Below, piece by piece: positions 41,162-50,424 of a DNA stretch of 64,000 nucleotides. Origin of the DNA: Aestuariirhabdus sp049985285 (GTDB lineage Bacteria > Pseudomonadota > Gammaproteobacteria > Pseudomonadales > Aestuariirhabdaceae); the NCBI RefSeq assembly GCF_049985285.1, contig NZ_JBNIEU010000001.1, forward strand, positions 62,001 through 126,000. The letters run 5' to 3'. The position numbers and the translations under genes were made by a program. The notes beneath the pieces were generated by a model. That model did not search any database, was not told where the DNA came from, and saw only the letters and a program-made list of their open reading frames with translations. Numbering within the stretch: the stretch's first letter is position 1; the number at the start of each line of letters is the position of its first letter.

Positions 41162-43975
41162 ATGGCAGCACTCTATCCTCCGTTTAAACGGCGCCTGCCG
41201 CTGATAATCAGCGCCGGCCTGTTACTCACCCACAGCGCACTGGCTGCCAGCGAAGAACCGGCGCTGATCGAAAGCATTAAATGGCGCTGCTTGCCGGCTG
41301 TTGGCACCCAAAACTGGGTGTGTGAGCAGACGTCAGGGAAACCTGTGCCGACGCCCGCCTCGGTTACCCCGTCGGACACTGGCGCAGCTGCAGCCGCCAG
41401 CGCCTCGGCTATTGACGGCGAGGCGGTCGTTGCCGCCCCCATCTCCCAACAGCTCAAAGCCTCGCAGCTACGCTCCACTCTGGACTGGGTACCCTTAGCG
41501 CAACTGAGTGCTGAACAACGCTCCTCGGTGCCCCCCCACTGCAGTGGGCGCTACCTGGAGCCCGAGCGCGAGGGCACTGAATTTAAGGGCATCCCCTTCG
41601 CCGCTCCGATCCGCGCCGAATCCGATAAGTCTGACTATCAGGCCGGTGAGCTGGCGACCTTTGAGGGCAACGTGCTAGTGAGTCAGGGATACCGACAAGT
41701 AAGCAGCGATGAGGCGCGCCTGTATGAACAGACCCTAACTGCCGAGTTTGACGGCAACGTGGTTCTGCGCGAGCCCAACCTACTCATTGTCGGTGATAAA
41801 GCCCGCGTGCAAACCCAGACCGGCCGCATGGAAGCCGACCAGGTTGTTTTCGCCCTGCACGCCAGCCGCACCCGAGGCGGCGCGGTAGAGCTGGTGCGAC
41901 GTGAAGATGGCGTTATCGATCTGGTCGATGCCAGTTACACCACCTGCCCCCCGGCCGACAATAGCTGGGCCCTTAGCGGGAGCGAAGTCAGCATCAGCCC
42001 CGAGTCCGGGTTCGGTAGTGCCAAGCACGCCGTGCTGCGGATCAAGGATGTGCCGGTGTTCTACACCCCCTATATCCTGTTCCCGATCGACGATCGACGC
42101 CAGTCCGGTTTTCTCTATCCCCAGTTGGGTTACAGCAGCGAAACGGGCACCGACCTGATCGCTCCCTACTATCTCAACCTGGCTCCCAATTTTGACGCCA
42201 CCATCACACCCCGCTTGCAAACCAAACGGGGCGCATCACTGGAATCCGAATTCCGTTACCTGACCGAGAACAGCAACGGCGAGATCGGCAGTGCGTTCCT
42301 CCCCAGCGACAACCTCAAGGATGAAAACCGCAACTACGATGACGACCGGTGGCTGTTTAACTACCAGCACGAACACCAACTGGCATCGCGCTGGGACGCA
42401 ACCCTGGACTTCACCAACGCCAGCGACAAGGACTATATGCGTGATTTCGGCACCGGGCTCGACGTCACCTCCACCGACAACCTTAACCAGCAGTTTGAAA
42501 CCCGCTACCGGGGTGGAGACGATGACCTGTTCTGGTCCCTGCGCGCCAACCTGCAGTCCTTTAAAAACATGCGCCAGGACAAGGACGACCCCTACGAAAA
42601 GCTGCCTCAACTGGAGATCAAGGGGGGCTGGAACGCCTCGCAACAACTCAGTTTTAGCTGGCTCGCCGACGGCACCTACTTTTCCCGCGACGATAACTGG
42701 AAATACATCGGCAAGACAGCCGAAGCGGACAAAAATGAGTTCGATAAACGCTACGATGTTGAGCGCAGCATCTATGGTGAAGGGATAAACGAAATCACCA
42801 ACGCCAACGGCACCCGTGTCTATGCCGAGGCGGGCAGCAGTTATCGCTGGCAGTGGCCTTTTGCGTACGTGGAACCGACCATCAAAGGCAAAAGCATTCA
42901 CTACCGCCTGAACAACCTCGACCGGGCAGCGTTTAACGATCCAACCACCAACCCTAACGGTCTCAGCTACGATACATCCCCGACGACGACCACTCCGATG
43001 CTGAGCCTTGATAGCGGGCTCTATTTCGACCGCAGCGCCAACTACTTTGGCGGCAGCTACACCCATACCCTGGAGCCACGTCTGTTCTACCTCTACGTCC
43101 CCGAACAGGAGGATCAAGAGCAGAACCCGCTATTCGATACCGGGCAGTACAACTTCACTTACGAGTCCCTGTGGCGCGAGGACCGCTTCAGCGGCTACGA
43201 CCGCCTCGGCGATGCCAACCAGGTCTCTCTGGGTACCACGACGCGGCTGCTCGATGGAACCGGCTTTGAAACTTTCCGCTTTGCCATCGGTCAGACCTAC
43301 TACTTCAGGGATCGCGAAGTACTTGTTGATCCCTATTACGGCCAGACCCAAAATGAAGATGGCGCCGAAAGTGACTTTACCCAAGGTCGTCAGTGGGCGA
43401 TCGATGAGGCCGAAGCCTCGGCATCCCCAATCGCCACCGAGTTGGTATGGAACCTCAGCAAGGCCAGCAGCATCCGCCAGGACTGGATCTACAACGTCGA
43501 TCAAAGCTGGAATCAGGATTACCGTGCCGCGTACCATTACAGCCCGGACCCATCTCGCATGCTGGATATCGCCTACAACTACAAAAAGCGCGCGGATCGT
43601 ACCAAAAAAGATGACGACGGCAATGCCATTCCGGGCCAGTTTACCGACGGCAGCATCTCCCAATCCGACATCTCGGCGATCTGGCCCCTGTATGGTGACT
43701 GGAGCCTGCTCGGACGCTGGAACCATGACCTGACCAACAACAAAAACCTGGAAGTTCTGGCCGGTACCGAATACGACAGCTGTTGCTACAAGGTTCGCTT
43801 TCTTGTCCGCCAGTATCTAAACGGTAGCTCCGATGATATCGAGAATGCCGACACCGAAAACGCCTTTGTATTGCAGTTCGTTTTGAAAGGACTGGGCGGC
43901 TTCGGAACCAACACCCAGGCCCTGTACGGTATCAAGGGCTACAAAGAACACGACAAGAGTACCAATTTGCAATGA
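41162..43975 (+). CDS. lptD: LPS-assembly protein LptD
   Basis: LptD is the outer-membrane beta-barrel that inserts lipopolysaccharide with LptE. The signal sequence is MAALYPPFKRRLPLIISAGLLLTHSALAA; OstA/LptA-like domain residues EARLYEQTLTAEFDGNVVLRE follow; the C-terminal barrel covers about residues 330-937. Disulfide cysteines are in KWRCLPAVGTQNWVCEQ and YDSCCYKVRFL. It has 937 residues, long compared with E. coli (784), through N-terminal linker and barrel-loop insertions. The stop overlaps the surA start. Confidence 0.95.
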   Translation: MAALYPPFKRRLPLIISAGLLLTHSALAASEEPALIESIKWRCLPAVGTQNWVCEQTSGKPVPTPASVTPSDTGAAAAASASAIDGEAVVAAPISQQLKASQLRSTLDWVPLAQLSAEQRSSVPPHCSGRYLEPEREGTEFKGIPFAAPIRAESDKSDYQAGELATFEGNVLVSQGYRQVSSDEARLYEQTLTAEFDGNVVLREPNLLIVGDKARVQTQTGRMEADQVVFALHASRTRGGAVELVRREDGVIDLVDASYTTCPPADNSWALSGSEVSISPESGFGSAKHAVLRIKDVPVFYTPYILFPIDDRRQSGFLYPQLGYSSETGTDLIAPYYLNLAPNFDATITPRLQTKRGASLESEFRYLTENSNGEIGSAFLPSDNLKDENRNYDDDRWLFNYQHEHQLASRWDATLDFTNASDKDYMRDFGTGLDVTSTDNLNQQFETRYRGGDDDLFWSLRANLQSFKNMRQDKDDPYEKLPQLEIKGGWNASQQLSFSWLADGTYFSRDDNWKYIGKTAEADKNEFDKRYDVERSIYGEGINEITNANGTRVYAEAGSSYRWQWPFAYVEPTIKGKSIHYRLNNLDRAAFNDPTTNPNGLSYDTSPTTTTPMLSLDSGLYFDRSANYFGGSYTHTLEPRLFYLYVPEQEDQEQNPLFDTGQYNFTYESLWREDRFSGYDRLGDANQVSLGTTTRLLDGTGFETFRFAIGQTYYFRDREVLVDPYYGQTQNEDGAESDFTQGRQWAIDEAEASASPIATELVWNLSKASSIRQDWIYNVDQSWNQDYRAAYHYSPDPSRMLDIAYNYKKRADRTKKDDDGNAIPGQFTDGSISQSDISAIWPLYGDWSLLGRWNHDLTNNKNLEVLAGTEYDSCCYKVRFLVRQYLNGSSDDIENADTENAFVLQFVLKGLGGFGTNTQALYGIKGYKEHDKSTNLQ

Positions 43976-45255
43976 GACTGATTAAAACCCTCGCCTTGAG
44001 CGTCTCCATCGCTTTGTGCAGCCCCTCAGCCCTGGCGGTAACAGAGCCCTTGGACCGAATCGCCGCGATCGTTAATAACGATGTAGTGATGCTATCGGAA
44101 CTTAACCAGCGCCTGGACAGCGTCAAGGCCCAAATTCATGCCCGCAACGGTGTCATGCCCCCCGACGACATTCTTAAGGCACAAGTCATCGAGCGCCTGG
44201 TGATGGAAAGCATTCAGTTACAGATCGGCGAACGGGCGGGCATCCGCATCGATGACCAAACCCTTAATGATACGATGACGCGCATCGCCCAGCGCAACAA
44301 CATGACGATAACTCAATTTAAGGAAACAATTGAAGCCGACGGTGTCTCCTACCTGCAGGCACGCGAGCAGGTGCGGCGAGACCTTACCATCAATCGTATT
44401 CGGCAGGCACGAGTTAACGACCGTATCAGTATTTCCGACCAGGAGGTCCGTAACTTCGAGTTTTCCGAAGAGGGCCAGTACCAGCTGTCAGCGGACTATC
44501 GTCTGACCCATATTCTGGTACCGCTGCAAGAAGCGCCCTCCCCCCAGCAGATCGCTGCCGCGCAAAAAACCGCCGGTGAAATCTACCGGGAACTGCAAGC
44601 CGGAGCCAATTTTGAGCAGTTAGCCCTTACGTACTCCAGCGGGCGCTCGGCACTGGAGGGCGGCGATCTCGGCTGGCGTAAAGCGGATCAACTACCGAGC
44701 CTGTTTGCGAAAGCGGTCAAAGAGATGGAAGTGGGCGATATCGCTCGCCCCATGCGCACCGCCAGTGGATTTCATATTATTAAACTGGCCGATGTTCGCG
44801 GCGATAATACCCTTATCCAGCGCCAGTACGACGTTCGCCATATTCTGATCAAGCCCAACGAAATTCGCCGCGATGAAGACGCCCGCATACTGGCAACCGA
44901 GCTCTATGAGCGCCTCGAGAATGGCGAAGATTTTGCGGAACTTGCCCGCGCTCACTCCGATGACACAGGCTCTGCACTAAACGGCGGCAGTCTCGAATGG
45001 GTCAACCCCGCAGATCTGGTGCCGGAATTTCAGCGCGTGATGAAAGAGACCCCACACTTCGTGATCAGCGAGCCCTTCAAGAGCCAGTTCGGGTGGCACG
45101 TGCTGGAGGTACAGGGCGAGCGCAGCCAGGATATGAGCACTCTCGTGAAGGAGAATCGCATTCGAAACATCCTCCACGAGCGCAAATTCGAGGAGGAGGT
45201 TGAGCTGTGGTTGCGCGAGATTCGCGACGATACTTTTGTCGAACTCAAAATCTAG
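43972..45255 (+). CDS. surA: Periplasmic chaperone/peptidyl-prolyl isomerase SurA
   Basis: SurA escorts outer-membrane proteins, including LptD, through the periplasm. It has a signal peptide MRLIKTLALSVSIALCSPSALA, an N-domain (DRIAAIVNNDVVMLSELNQRLD), and two parvulin domains (LTHILVPLQEAPSPQ..., VRHILIKPNEIRRDEDA...). It has 427 residues and starts with ATGA overlapping the lptD stop, indicating translational coupling. Confidence 0.96.
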   Translation: MRLIKTLALSVSIALCSPSALAVTEPLDRIAAIVNNDVVMLSELNQRLDSVKAQIHARNGVMPPDDILKAQVIERLVMESIQLQIGERAGIRIDDQTLNDTMTRIAQRNNMTITQFKETIEADGVSYLQAREQVRRDLTINRIRQARVNDRISISDQEVRNFEFSEEGQYQLSADYRLTHILVPLQEAPSPQQIAAAQKTAGEIYRELQAGANFEQLALTYSSGRSALEGGDLGWRKADQLPSLFAKAVKEMEVGDIARPMRTASGFHIIKLADVRGDNTLIQRQYDVRHILIKPNEIRRDEDARILATELYERLENGEDFAELARAHSDDTGSALNGGSLEWVNPADLVPEFQRVMKETPHFVISEPFKSQFGWHVLEVQGERSQDMSTLVKENRIRNILHERKFEEEVELWLREIRDDTFVELKI

Positions 45256-45328
45256 CTGGCTTGCAGAGCCGGCGTTGACTGCAGCAAATCTGTTGAACTC
45301 AAGACCGAACCCTCGAGGACCCTGCGCC

Positions 45329-46330
45329 ATGCCCGCCCCGATCGTTATCACCAGCGGCGAACCTGCAGGCATCGGCCCCGAGCTGTGCGTGCAGATCGCC
45401 CAGCAGCCGTTACAGGCCGCCCTGGCCGTGATTGGCGACCCCGAGCTTTTGCTACAGCGAGCCAAACAGCTGCAACTGCCCCTTAAGCTGAAACTGCTCG
45501 AGACCACCAGTTCAGATTGCGGTGCGCAGCTGCCGCCACACCAGGCGGGAACCCTGCACGTTGTCCCCACCCCGCTCGCCCACCCTGCCCGCGCAGGACA
45601 GCTCGACAAGGCAAACGCGGCCTATGTCCTGCGGACCCTGGATATGGCGATCGAAGGCTGCCGCGACGGCCAGTTCTCGGCCATGGTCACAGCACCGGTT
45701 CACAAAGGCATCATCAACGATGCCGGGATCCCTTTTAGTGGTCACACCGAATACCTGGCCGAAAAAACCTCCACCCCGATGGTAGTAATGATGCTCGCTA
45801 CCGAAGGCTTGCGGGTTGCCCTAGCCACCACCCATCTCCCCCTGCAGGAGGTCGCCAGCCAGATCACGCCCGCCCGACTGGAGTCGGTGATTCGAATCCT
45901 GAAGCGGGATCTACAGCATAAATTTGGCATTGATCAGCCCCGAATCCTGGTGTGTGGTCTGAATCCCCATGCCGGCGAGGGGGGCCACCTCGGGCGCGAG
46001 GAGATCGAGGTCATCGAGCCCCTATTGGGCAAACTGCGCGCCGAGTCGATGCAACTTATCGGCCCATTGCCGGCAGATACCCTGTTTACTCCCCACCACC
46101 TCGACCACGCCGACGCTGTCCTCGCGATGTACCACGATCAGGGGTTGCCGGTGCTCAAGTATCGGGGGTTTGGCCAGGCAGTGAATATTACCCTGGGTTT
46201 ACCTATAATCCGCACATCGGTGGATCATGGCACCGCTCTCGACCTGGCCGGTAGTGGCAAGGCCGATACCGGAAGCCTGCTGACCGCCATTCGCTACGCA
46301 CAACAGATGAGCGCCGCCCGCGGTAGCTGA
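45329..46330 (+). CDS. pdxA: 4-hydroxythreonine-4-phosphate dehydrogenase
   Basis: PdxA acts in pyridoxal phosphate synthesis. Metal-binding and substrate residues lie in ITSGEPAGIGPEL, VTAPVHKGIINDAGIPFSGHTEYLAE, GLNPHAGEGGHLGREE, YHDQGLPVLKY and IIRTSVDHGTALDLAGSG. The frame opens at 45200 inside surA, but the ATG at 45329 (MPAPIVITSGEPAG) is the family start: 333 residues. GAGGA lies upstream. Confidence 0.96.
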   Translation: MPAPIVITSGEPAGIGPELCVQIAQQPLQAALAVIGDPELLLQRAKQLQLPLKLKLLETTSSDCGAQLPPHQAGTLHVVPTPLAHPARAGQLDKANAAYVLRTLDMAIEGCRDGQFSAMVTAPVHKGIINDAGIPFSGHTEYLAEKTSTPMVVMMLATEGLRVALATTHLPLQEVASQITPARLESVIRILKRDLQHKFGIDQPRILVCGLNPHAGEGGHLGREEIEVIEPLLGKLRAESMQLIGPLPADTLFTPHHLDHADAVLAMYHDQGLPVLKYRGFGQAVNITLGLPIIRTSVDHGTALDLAGSGKADTGSLLTAIRYAQQMSAARGS

Positions 46331-46346
46331 TTCACTGAGAGACTGC

Positions 46347-47168
46347 ATGTCCCATAAATCGCCGTTTGAGCACCGTGCTCGTAAACGTTTCGGCCAAAAC
46401 TTCCTCCATGATGCCGGTGTCATTAACCGCATCATTCGCGCAATCGCGCCCAAAGCCAGTGATCACATGGTCGAGATTGGTCCCGGACAAGGTGCCCTGA
46501 CCCGCGACCTGGTGGAATCCGGCGCACACCTCGACGTCGTCGAGCTCGACAAGGATTTGGTACCCCTGCTACTCGCCCAGTTCTCCCTGAAGGACAATTT
46601 TGCCCTGCATCAGGGAGATGCATTGCGCTTCGATTTTCGTGGCTTGCAACAGCAGGAGGAGAAACTGCGCATCATCGGCAACCTGCCCTACAACATCTCC
46701 ACCCCACTGATGTTTCACCTGCTGAGCTATCACGATCTGATCGAGGACATGCACTTTATGCTGCAAAAAGAGGTGGTGGACCGTCTCGCAGCAGGTCCCG
46801 GCGACAACCACTACGGCCGCCTCGGCATCATGGTCCAGTACTACTGCAAGGTGGACTTCCTGTTCCCGGTGGGGTCAGGCGCATTTAACCCGGCCCCCAA
46901 GGTGGAGTCGGCTATTGTGCGACTGCGCCCCCACGCCGAGCTACCGCACCCGGCAAAAGATATAAAGCAACTGCAACTGGTGGTGCGCACCGCCTTTACC
47001 CAGCGCCGCAAAACCCTCAGGAACGCCCTCAGAACCCTGATTGATGCCACCAGCATTGAAGCACTGGGTATCGATGCGTCCGCGCGCCCCGAACGTATCT
47101 CCCTGGCCGAGTTTGTCGCCATCAGTGACCATATTCATGCCCAGGGCAGCGACCCAACGGAGGCCTAG
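46347..47168 (+). CDS. rsmA: 16S rRNA (A1518/A1519-N6) dimethyltransferase RsmA
   Basis: RsmA (KsgA) dimethylates two adenosines in helix 45 of 16S rRNA. Motifs: KRFGQNFLHDAGVINRII, MVEIGPGQGALTRDLVESG, NLPYNISTPLMFHLL and PAPKVESAIVRLRPH. It has 273 residues. It lies 16 bases downstream of pdxA and 9 bases before apaH. Confidence 0.97.
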   Translation: MSHKSPFEHRARKRFGQNFLHDAGVINRIIRAIAPKASDHMVEIGPGQGALTRDLVESGAHLDVVELDKDLVPLLLAQFSLKDNFALHQGDALRFDFRGLQQQEEKLRIIGNLPYNISTPLMFHLLSYHDLIEDMHFMLQKEVVDRLAAGPGDNHYGRLGIMVQYYCKVDFLFPVGSGAFNPAPKVESAIVRLRPHAELPHPAKDIKQLQLVVRTAFTQRRKTLRNALRTLIDATSIEALGIDASARPERISLAEFVAISDHIHAQGSDPTEA

Positions 47169-47177
47169 CCCGACGTC

Positions 47178-48002
47178 ATGGCCACCTACGCGATCGGAGA
47201 TATTCAGGGCTGCTTTGAACAGCTGGAGGACCTGCTTGCACTGGTCGAATTTAACCCCAAGCGCGATACCCTCTGGATTGCAGGCGATCTGGTCAACCGA
47301 GGCCCTCAATCCCTCGAAACACTGCGCTACCTGCAGGGACTGGGTGACCGCTGCATCGCAGTACTGGGGAATCACGACCTGCATCTGCTGGCGGTGTCCG
47401 AGGAGGTCATGCGCGCTCGCCGCCAGGACACCCTGACCCCGATTCTGGAAGCGCCGGACCGCGACAAACTGCTGCACTGGTTACGCGAGCGCCCCTTGAT
47501 CCACCACTGTCCGAAGCTGGGCTACACCATGGTGCATGCGGGTATCCCCCCCTCCTGGACCCTCAAGGCTGCCCTCAATCGTGCCGCCGAGGTGGAGAAG
47601 GTGCTGCGCACTGGCGATTATCGTACCCTGCTAAAAAACATGTACGGAGACGAGCCCGCCTGCTGGCACAAAAACCTCACAGGCTGGCGGCGCCTGCGCG
47701 TCATCATCAACTACCTGACCCGGATGCGCTTCTGCCTTGCCGACGGCACCCTCGACCTGGACCAGAAAAGCGGCCCGAATGACCCGCCCAAGGGGTTCCT
47801 GCCCTGGTATAGCCACCCCGACCGCAAATGTGGCGATCAACGCATCCTCTTTGGACACTGGGCGGCGCTCGAAGGCAACGCGGACCATCCCAATGTCTTT
47901 GCCCTCGATACCGGTTGCGTCTGGGGCGGCCAGCTCACGGCTATGGAGCTGGAGACCGGCGAGTTAACGACGCTGTACTGCCCGCTCCCTGAGTTTCGTT
48001 AA
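47178..48002 (+). CDS. apaH: Bis(5'-nucleosyl)-tetraphosphatase, symmetrical
   Basis: ApaH hydrolyses Ap4A into two ADP. The calcineurin-type metal site is visible as AIGDIQGCFEQLEDLL, IAGDLVNRGPQSLETLRYL, VLGNHDLHLLAV, MVHAGIPPSW and ILFGHWAALEG. It has 274 residues. It follows rsmA directly (9 bases), whereas related genomes have apaG in between. Its 3' end overlaps the convergent EamA gene by 39 bases. Confidence 0.96.
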   Translation: MATYAIGDIQGCFEQLEDLLALVEFNPKRDTLWIAGDLVNRGPQSLETLRYLQGLGDRCIAVLGNHDLHLLAVSEEVMRARRQDTLTPILEAPDRDKLLHWLRERPLIHHCPKLGYTMVHAGIPPSWTLKAALNRAAEVEKVLRTGDYRTLLKNMYGDEPACWHKNLTGWRRLRVIINYLTRMRFCLADGTLDLDQKSGPNDPPKGFLPWYSHPDRKCGDQRILFGHWAALEGNADHPNVFALDTGCVWGGQLTAMELETGELTTLYCPLPEFR

Positions 48003-48881
48003 CCCACCCCCCATGCGCGACAACACCCCCTCCCCAAAATAGATCGCCAGCGCAAAAACGATCATCGCCGCCCCCACCAGCGTGGTGGGCACCAACACCT
48101 CATCGTTAAGCAGGTAGCCCTGTAAGATCGCCAGGCAGGGGGTCATCATCGGGATCAGGGATACCTGACTGGCCGTCAGGTTGCGCAGGATATAGAAATA
48201 AAACACGAAGCCAATCACCGAACCAAACACCGCCAGGTAGGCGATCGACAGCACAGAGCGCATCCCCGGCATCACTGGCTGGGCAGGGCTCAGCAGGCTC
48301 CAGAACAGTATAAATACCGGGATTGAGATCAACAGGGTACCCGTAGTCTGCTGCTGGGGGTCGACAGCAGCGTCCACCCGTTTGACCCAGACCGCACTAA
48401 CACAAAACAGCACCACCGCGGCCAGATTCACCAGTAACGCCGGTAGCTGGGCACCCCCCAACTTCATATCGCCGGAAAACACCACCACCAACCCCGCCAG
48501 TGCGAGTAGCAAGCTCAATAAGCGTACGGGCGTAAAGGCACGCTCCCCTAACACCAGAGTCGCGATCACACCGGTAATCAGGGGCGAGAGGCCAAACAGC
48601 ACCGACATCACCCCCGAGGGCAGCGTTTGCGCGGACCAGTACACCAGCAGCATGCACCCCCAAATACCCAGACTGGCGGCAAAGTAGCTACGCAACGCGG
48701 CCCCGCGCCAACACAATGCACCCCCACGCAGCTTGAGCAGAATCCAGGAGAGCAGCGCAGCCAACGCCATGCGTGCGAAGACCGCATCCACAAAAAAAAC
48801 ACTCTCTACACTCCACTTGATGCCTAACGGGGTGGTCGACCAAATGAGCACCACCGCGATGTACGCCATGACCACTTTCAC
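47964..48881 (-). CDS. EamA/DMT superfamily transporter
   Basis: The 305-residue protein has ten predicted membrane segments and two EamA domains. N-terminal VVLIWSTTPLGIKWSVESVFFVDAVFARMALAA and the mid-protein ISIPVFILFWSLLS, FVFYFYILRNLTASQVSLIPMMTPCLAIL are typical. Start is a GTG at 48881 with GGGAG 8 bases upstream; an ATG at 48869 is an alternative. Transported compound unknown. Its 3' end overlaps apaH. Confidence 0.88.
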   Translation of the reverse strand: MKVVMAYIAVVLIWSTTPLGIKWSVESVFFVDAVFARMALAALLSWILLKLRGGALCWRGAALRSYFAASLGIWGCMLLVYWSAQTLPSGVMSVLFGLSPLITGVIATLVLGERAFTPVRLLSLLLALAGLVVVFSGDMKLGGAQLPALLVNLAAVVLFCVSAVWVKRVDAAVDPQQQTTGTLLISIPVFILFWSLLSPAQPVMPGMRSVLSIAYLAVFGSVIGFVFYFYILRNLTASQVSLIPMMTPCLAILQGYLLNDEVLVPTTLVGAAMIVFALAIYFGEGVLSRMGGGLTKLRERAVQRR

Positions 48882-48955
48882 TGCTGACTCTCCCTGAACT
48901 GCCCGCTCATCACACTGCCCTCGCCCATCGCGCCGGCCAGCGACTCATTCTGCGG

Positions 48956-48999
48956 CAACAAAAAAGGCCGCAGGTTAATCGCTGCGGCCTTTTTTGTTG
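48956..48999. terminator. Orphan bidirectional intrinsic terminator
   Basis: A perfect 18-bp stem CAACAAAAAAGGCCGCAG (48956-48973) / CTGCGGCCTTTTTTGTTG (48982-48999) with an 8-base loop and T runs in both directions. It lies between the divergently transcribed EamA gene and cca, so neither gene ends here. It is likely to end an unannotated transcript. Confidence 0.8.
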
Positions 49000-49170
49000 C
49001 AAACTGGGAATGAATAATCAGCAGTTTTGCGCCGCATGCCGCCAGCGGCTCCAGACAAAAATTGCCAGTAGCACAGGTGGGTACGCATGATTGCAACGGT
49101 GCTGTGTATTCATAGGAGCCAGTGTGCAGGGTAGCCACTGCAGGGTCAATCCCCGCAAACGCTTTTCCTA

Positions 49171-49198
49171 TTGCCATCAAGCAAGCACCGGTTACACT
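49171..49198 (+). promoter_or_regulatory. Candidate sigma-70 promoter of cca
   Basis: TTGCCA (49171-49176) and TACACT (49193-49198) with a 16-bp spacer, 69 bp before the cca ATG. Confidence 0.5.
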
Positions 49199-49266
49199 CC
49201 TTCCCATAGCCTTTATAACGAGTCTTCCATGCACCTATCGCCACCCGCCCAGGGGACCCCCCCACC

Positions 49267-50424
49267 ATGAAAATCTATCTGGTAGGCGGCGCCGTGCGCG
49301 ATGCCATGCTCGGCAGAGCGGTCAAGGATCGTGACTGGGTTGTAGTCGGCGCCAACACCCAACAGATGCAAGCCCAGGGGTTTAAACCGGTGGGTCGCGA
49401 CTTTCCGGTGTTTCTGCACCCACAGACCCGCGAGGAGTACGCCCTGGCCCGCACCGAACGTAAAAGCGGTCACGGTTATGGCGGCTTCGAGTTCCATGCC
49501 ACCGAAGCGGTCACCCTGGAAGAGGACCTGCTGCGCCGGGACCTGACCATAAATGCCATGGCACGGGATGAATCGGGCCAGCTGATCGACCCCTACAACG
49601 GCGCCCGGGATCTTGAAAGCCGCTGCCTGCGCCATGTTTCCGACGCCTTTAGCGAGGACCCATTGCGAGTGCTTCGTGTTGCCCGCTTCGCCGCCCGCTA
49701 CTATCACCTGGGGTTTCATATCGCCGAGGAGACGCTTGTCCTGATGCGCTCCATGGCCGCATCAGGGGAGCTGGCACACCTGGTACCGGAACGGGTGTGG
49801 CAGGAGACCCTGTCCGCGCTGGCGGAGACAGACGCCGACCACTTTTTCTCTACCCTTGCCGACTGCAATGCCCTGGCCGCCGTATTGCCCGAGATCGACA
49901 GCGCCATCGAGCGCCTGCAGCAGTTCCCTTTGCGGGCCCTGCGCCATTACCAGCAACACTGCTCATCACCCCTGCAGCGCTTCGCGCTTGTTTCATTGCA
50001 GACCCTGTGCGCCGGGGAAACAGAGTGCGAAACCCTAAGGCACCTGGCCGAACGCCTGCGCCTACCCCAGTCATATCGAGAGCTGGCGCTACTGCTCAAC
50101 CAGTACCTGCCGGCACTGCAACACCCGGCAGAGGATGGTGCCCGGCTCTGGTCGTTGCTGGAACGCCTCGATGGCCTGCGCCGCCCGGAGCGCCTGCTAC
50201 AGCTCCTCGAGTGCGCCACCATGGTTTCCCAACTGCAACAGCGCAGCTCCCTCTCGCCTGAGGTGATGGCGCTGCTGAGGCAGGCGCGCTCCATCGATAC
50301 CTCCAGCCTGATTCAACAAGGGGTTCAGGGGCCCGCGCTGGGGGAGGCGTTGCGAGCCCTGCGCATCGACCTGACACAGCGCTGGATAGAGCATCAATTA
50401 GCCGGAGAACCCAATAATGGATGA
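49267..50424 (+). CDS. cca: CCA tRNA nucleotidyltransferase without HD motifs
   Basis: The enzyme adds or repairs the tRNA 3' CCA end. The N-terminal catalytic half is typical: MKIYLVGGAVRDAMLGRAVKDRDWVVVG, LARTERKSGHGYGGFE, EEDLLRRDLTINAMA, DPLRVLRVARFAARY. It has 385 residues. The C-terminal part lacks the HD phosphohydrolase motifs of E. coli Cca (no CHDLGKG or HHGHG), so the 2',3'-cyclic phosphodiesterase/phosphatase activities are probably missing. The stop overlaps the folM start by 8 bases. Confidence 0.94.
   Translation: MKIYLVGGAVRDAMLGRAVKDRDWVVVGANTQQMQAQGFKPVGRDFPVFLHPQTREEYALARTERKSGHGYGGFEFHATEAVTLEEDLLRRDLTINAMARDESGQLIDPYNGARDLESRCLRHVSDAFSEDPLRVLRVARFAARYYHLGFHIAEETLVLMRSMAASGELAHLVPERVWQETLSALAETDADHFFSTLADCNALAAVLPEIDSAIERLQQFPLRALRHYQQHCSSPLQRFALVSLQTLCAGETECETLRHLAERLRLPQSYRELALLLNQYLPALQHPAEDGARLWSLLERLDGLRRPERLLQLLECATMVSQLQQRSSLSPEVMALLRQARSIDTSSLIQQGVQGPALGEALRALRIDLTQRWIEHQLAGEPNNG

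Noticed and set aside
42236..43117. 293-residue minus-strand ORF
   Set aside because: Shadow of lptD.
48878..49234. 118-residue minus-strand ORF upstream of cca
   Set aside because: It runs straight through the perfect 18-bp terminator and has no family match.
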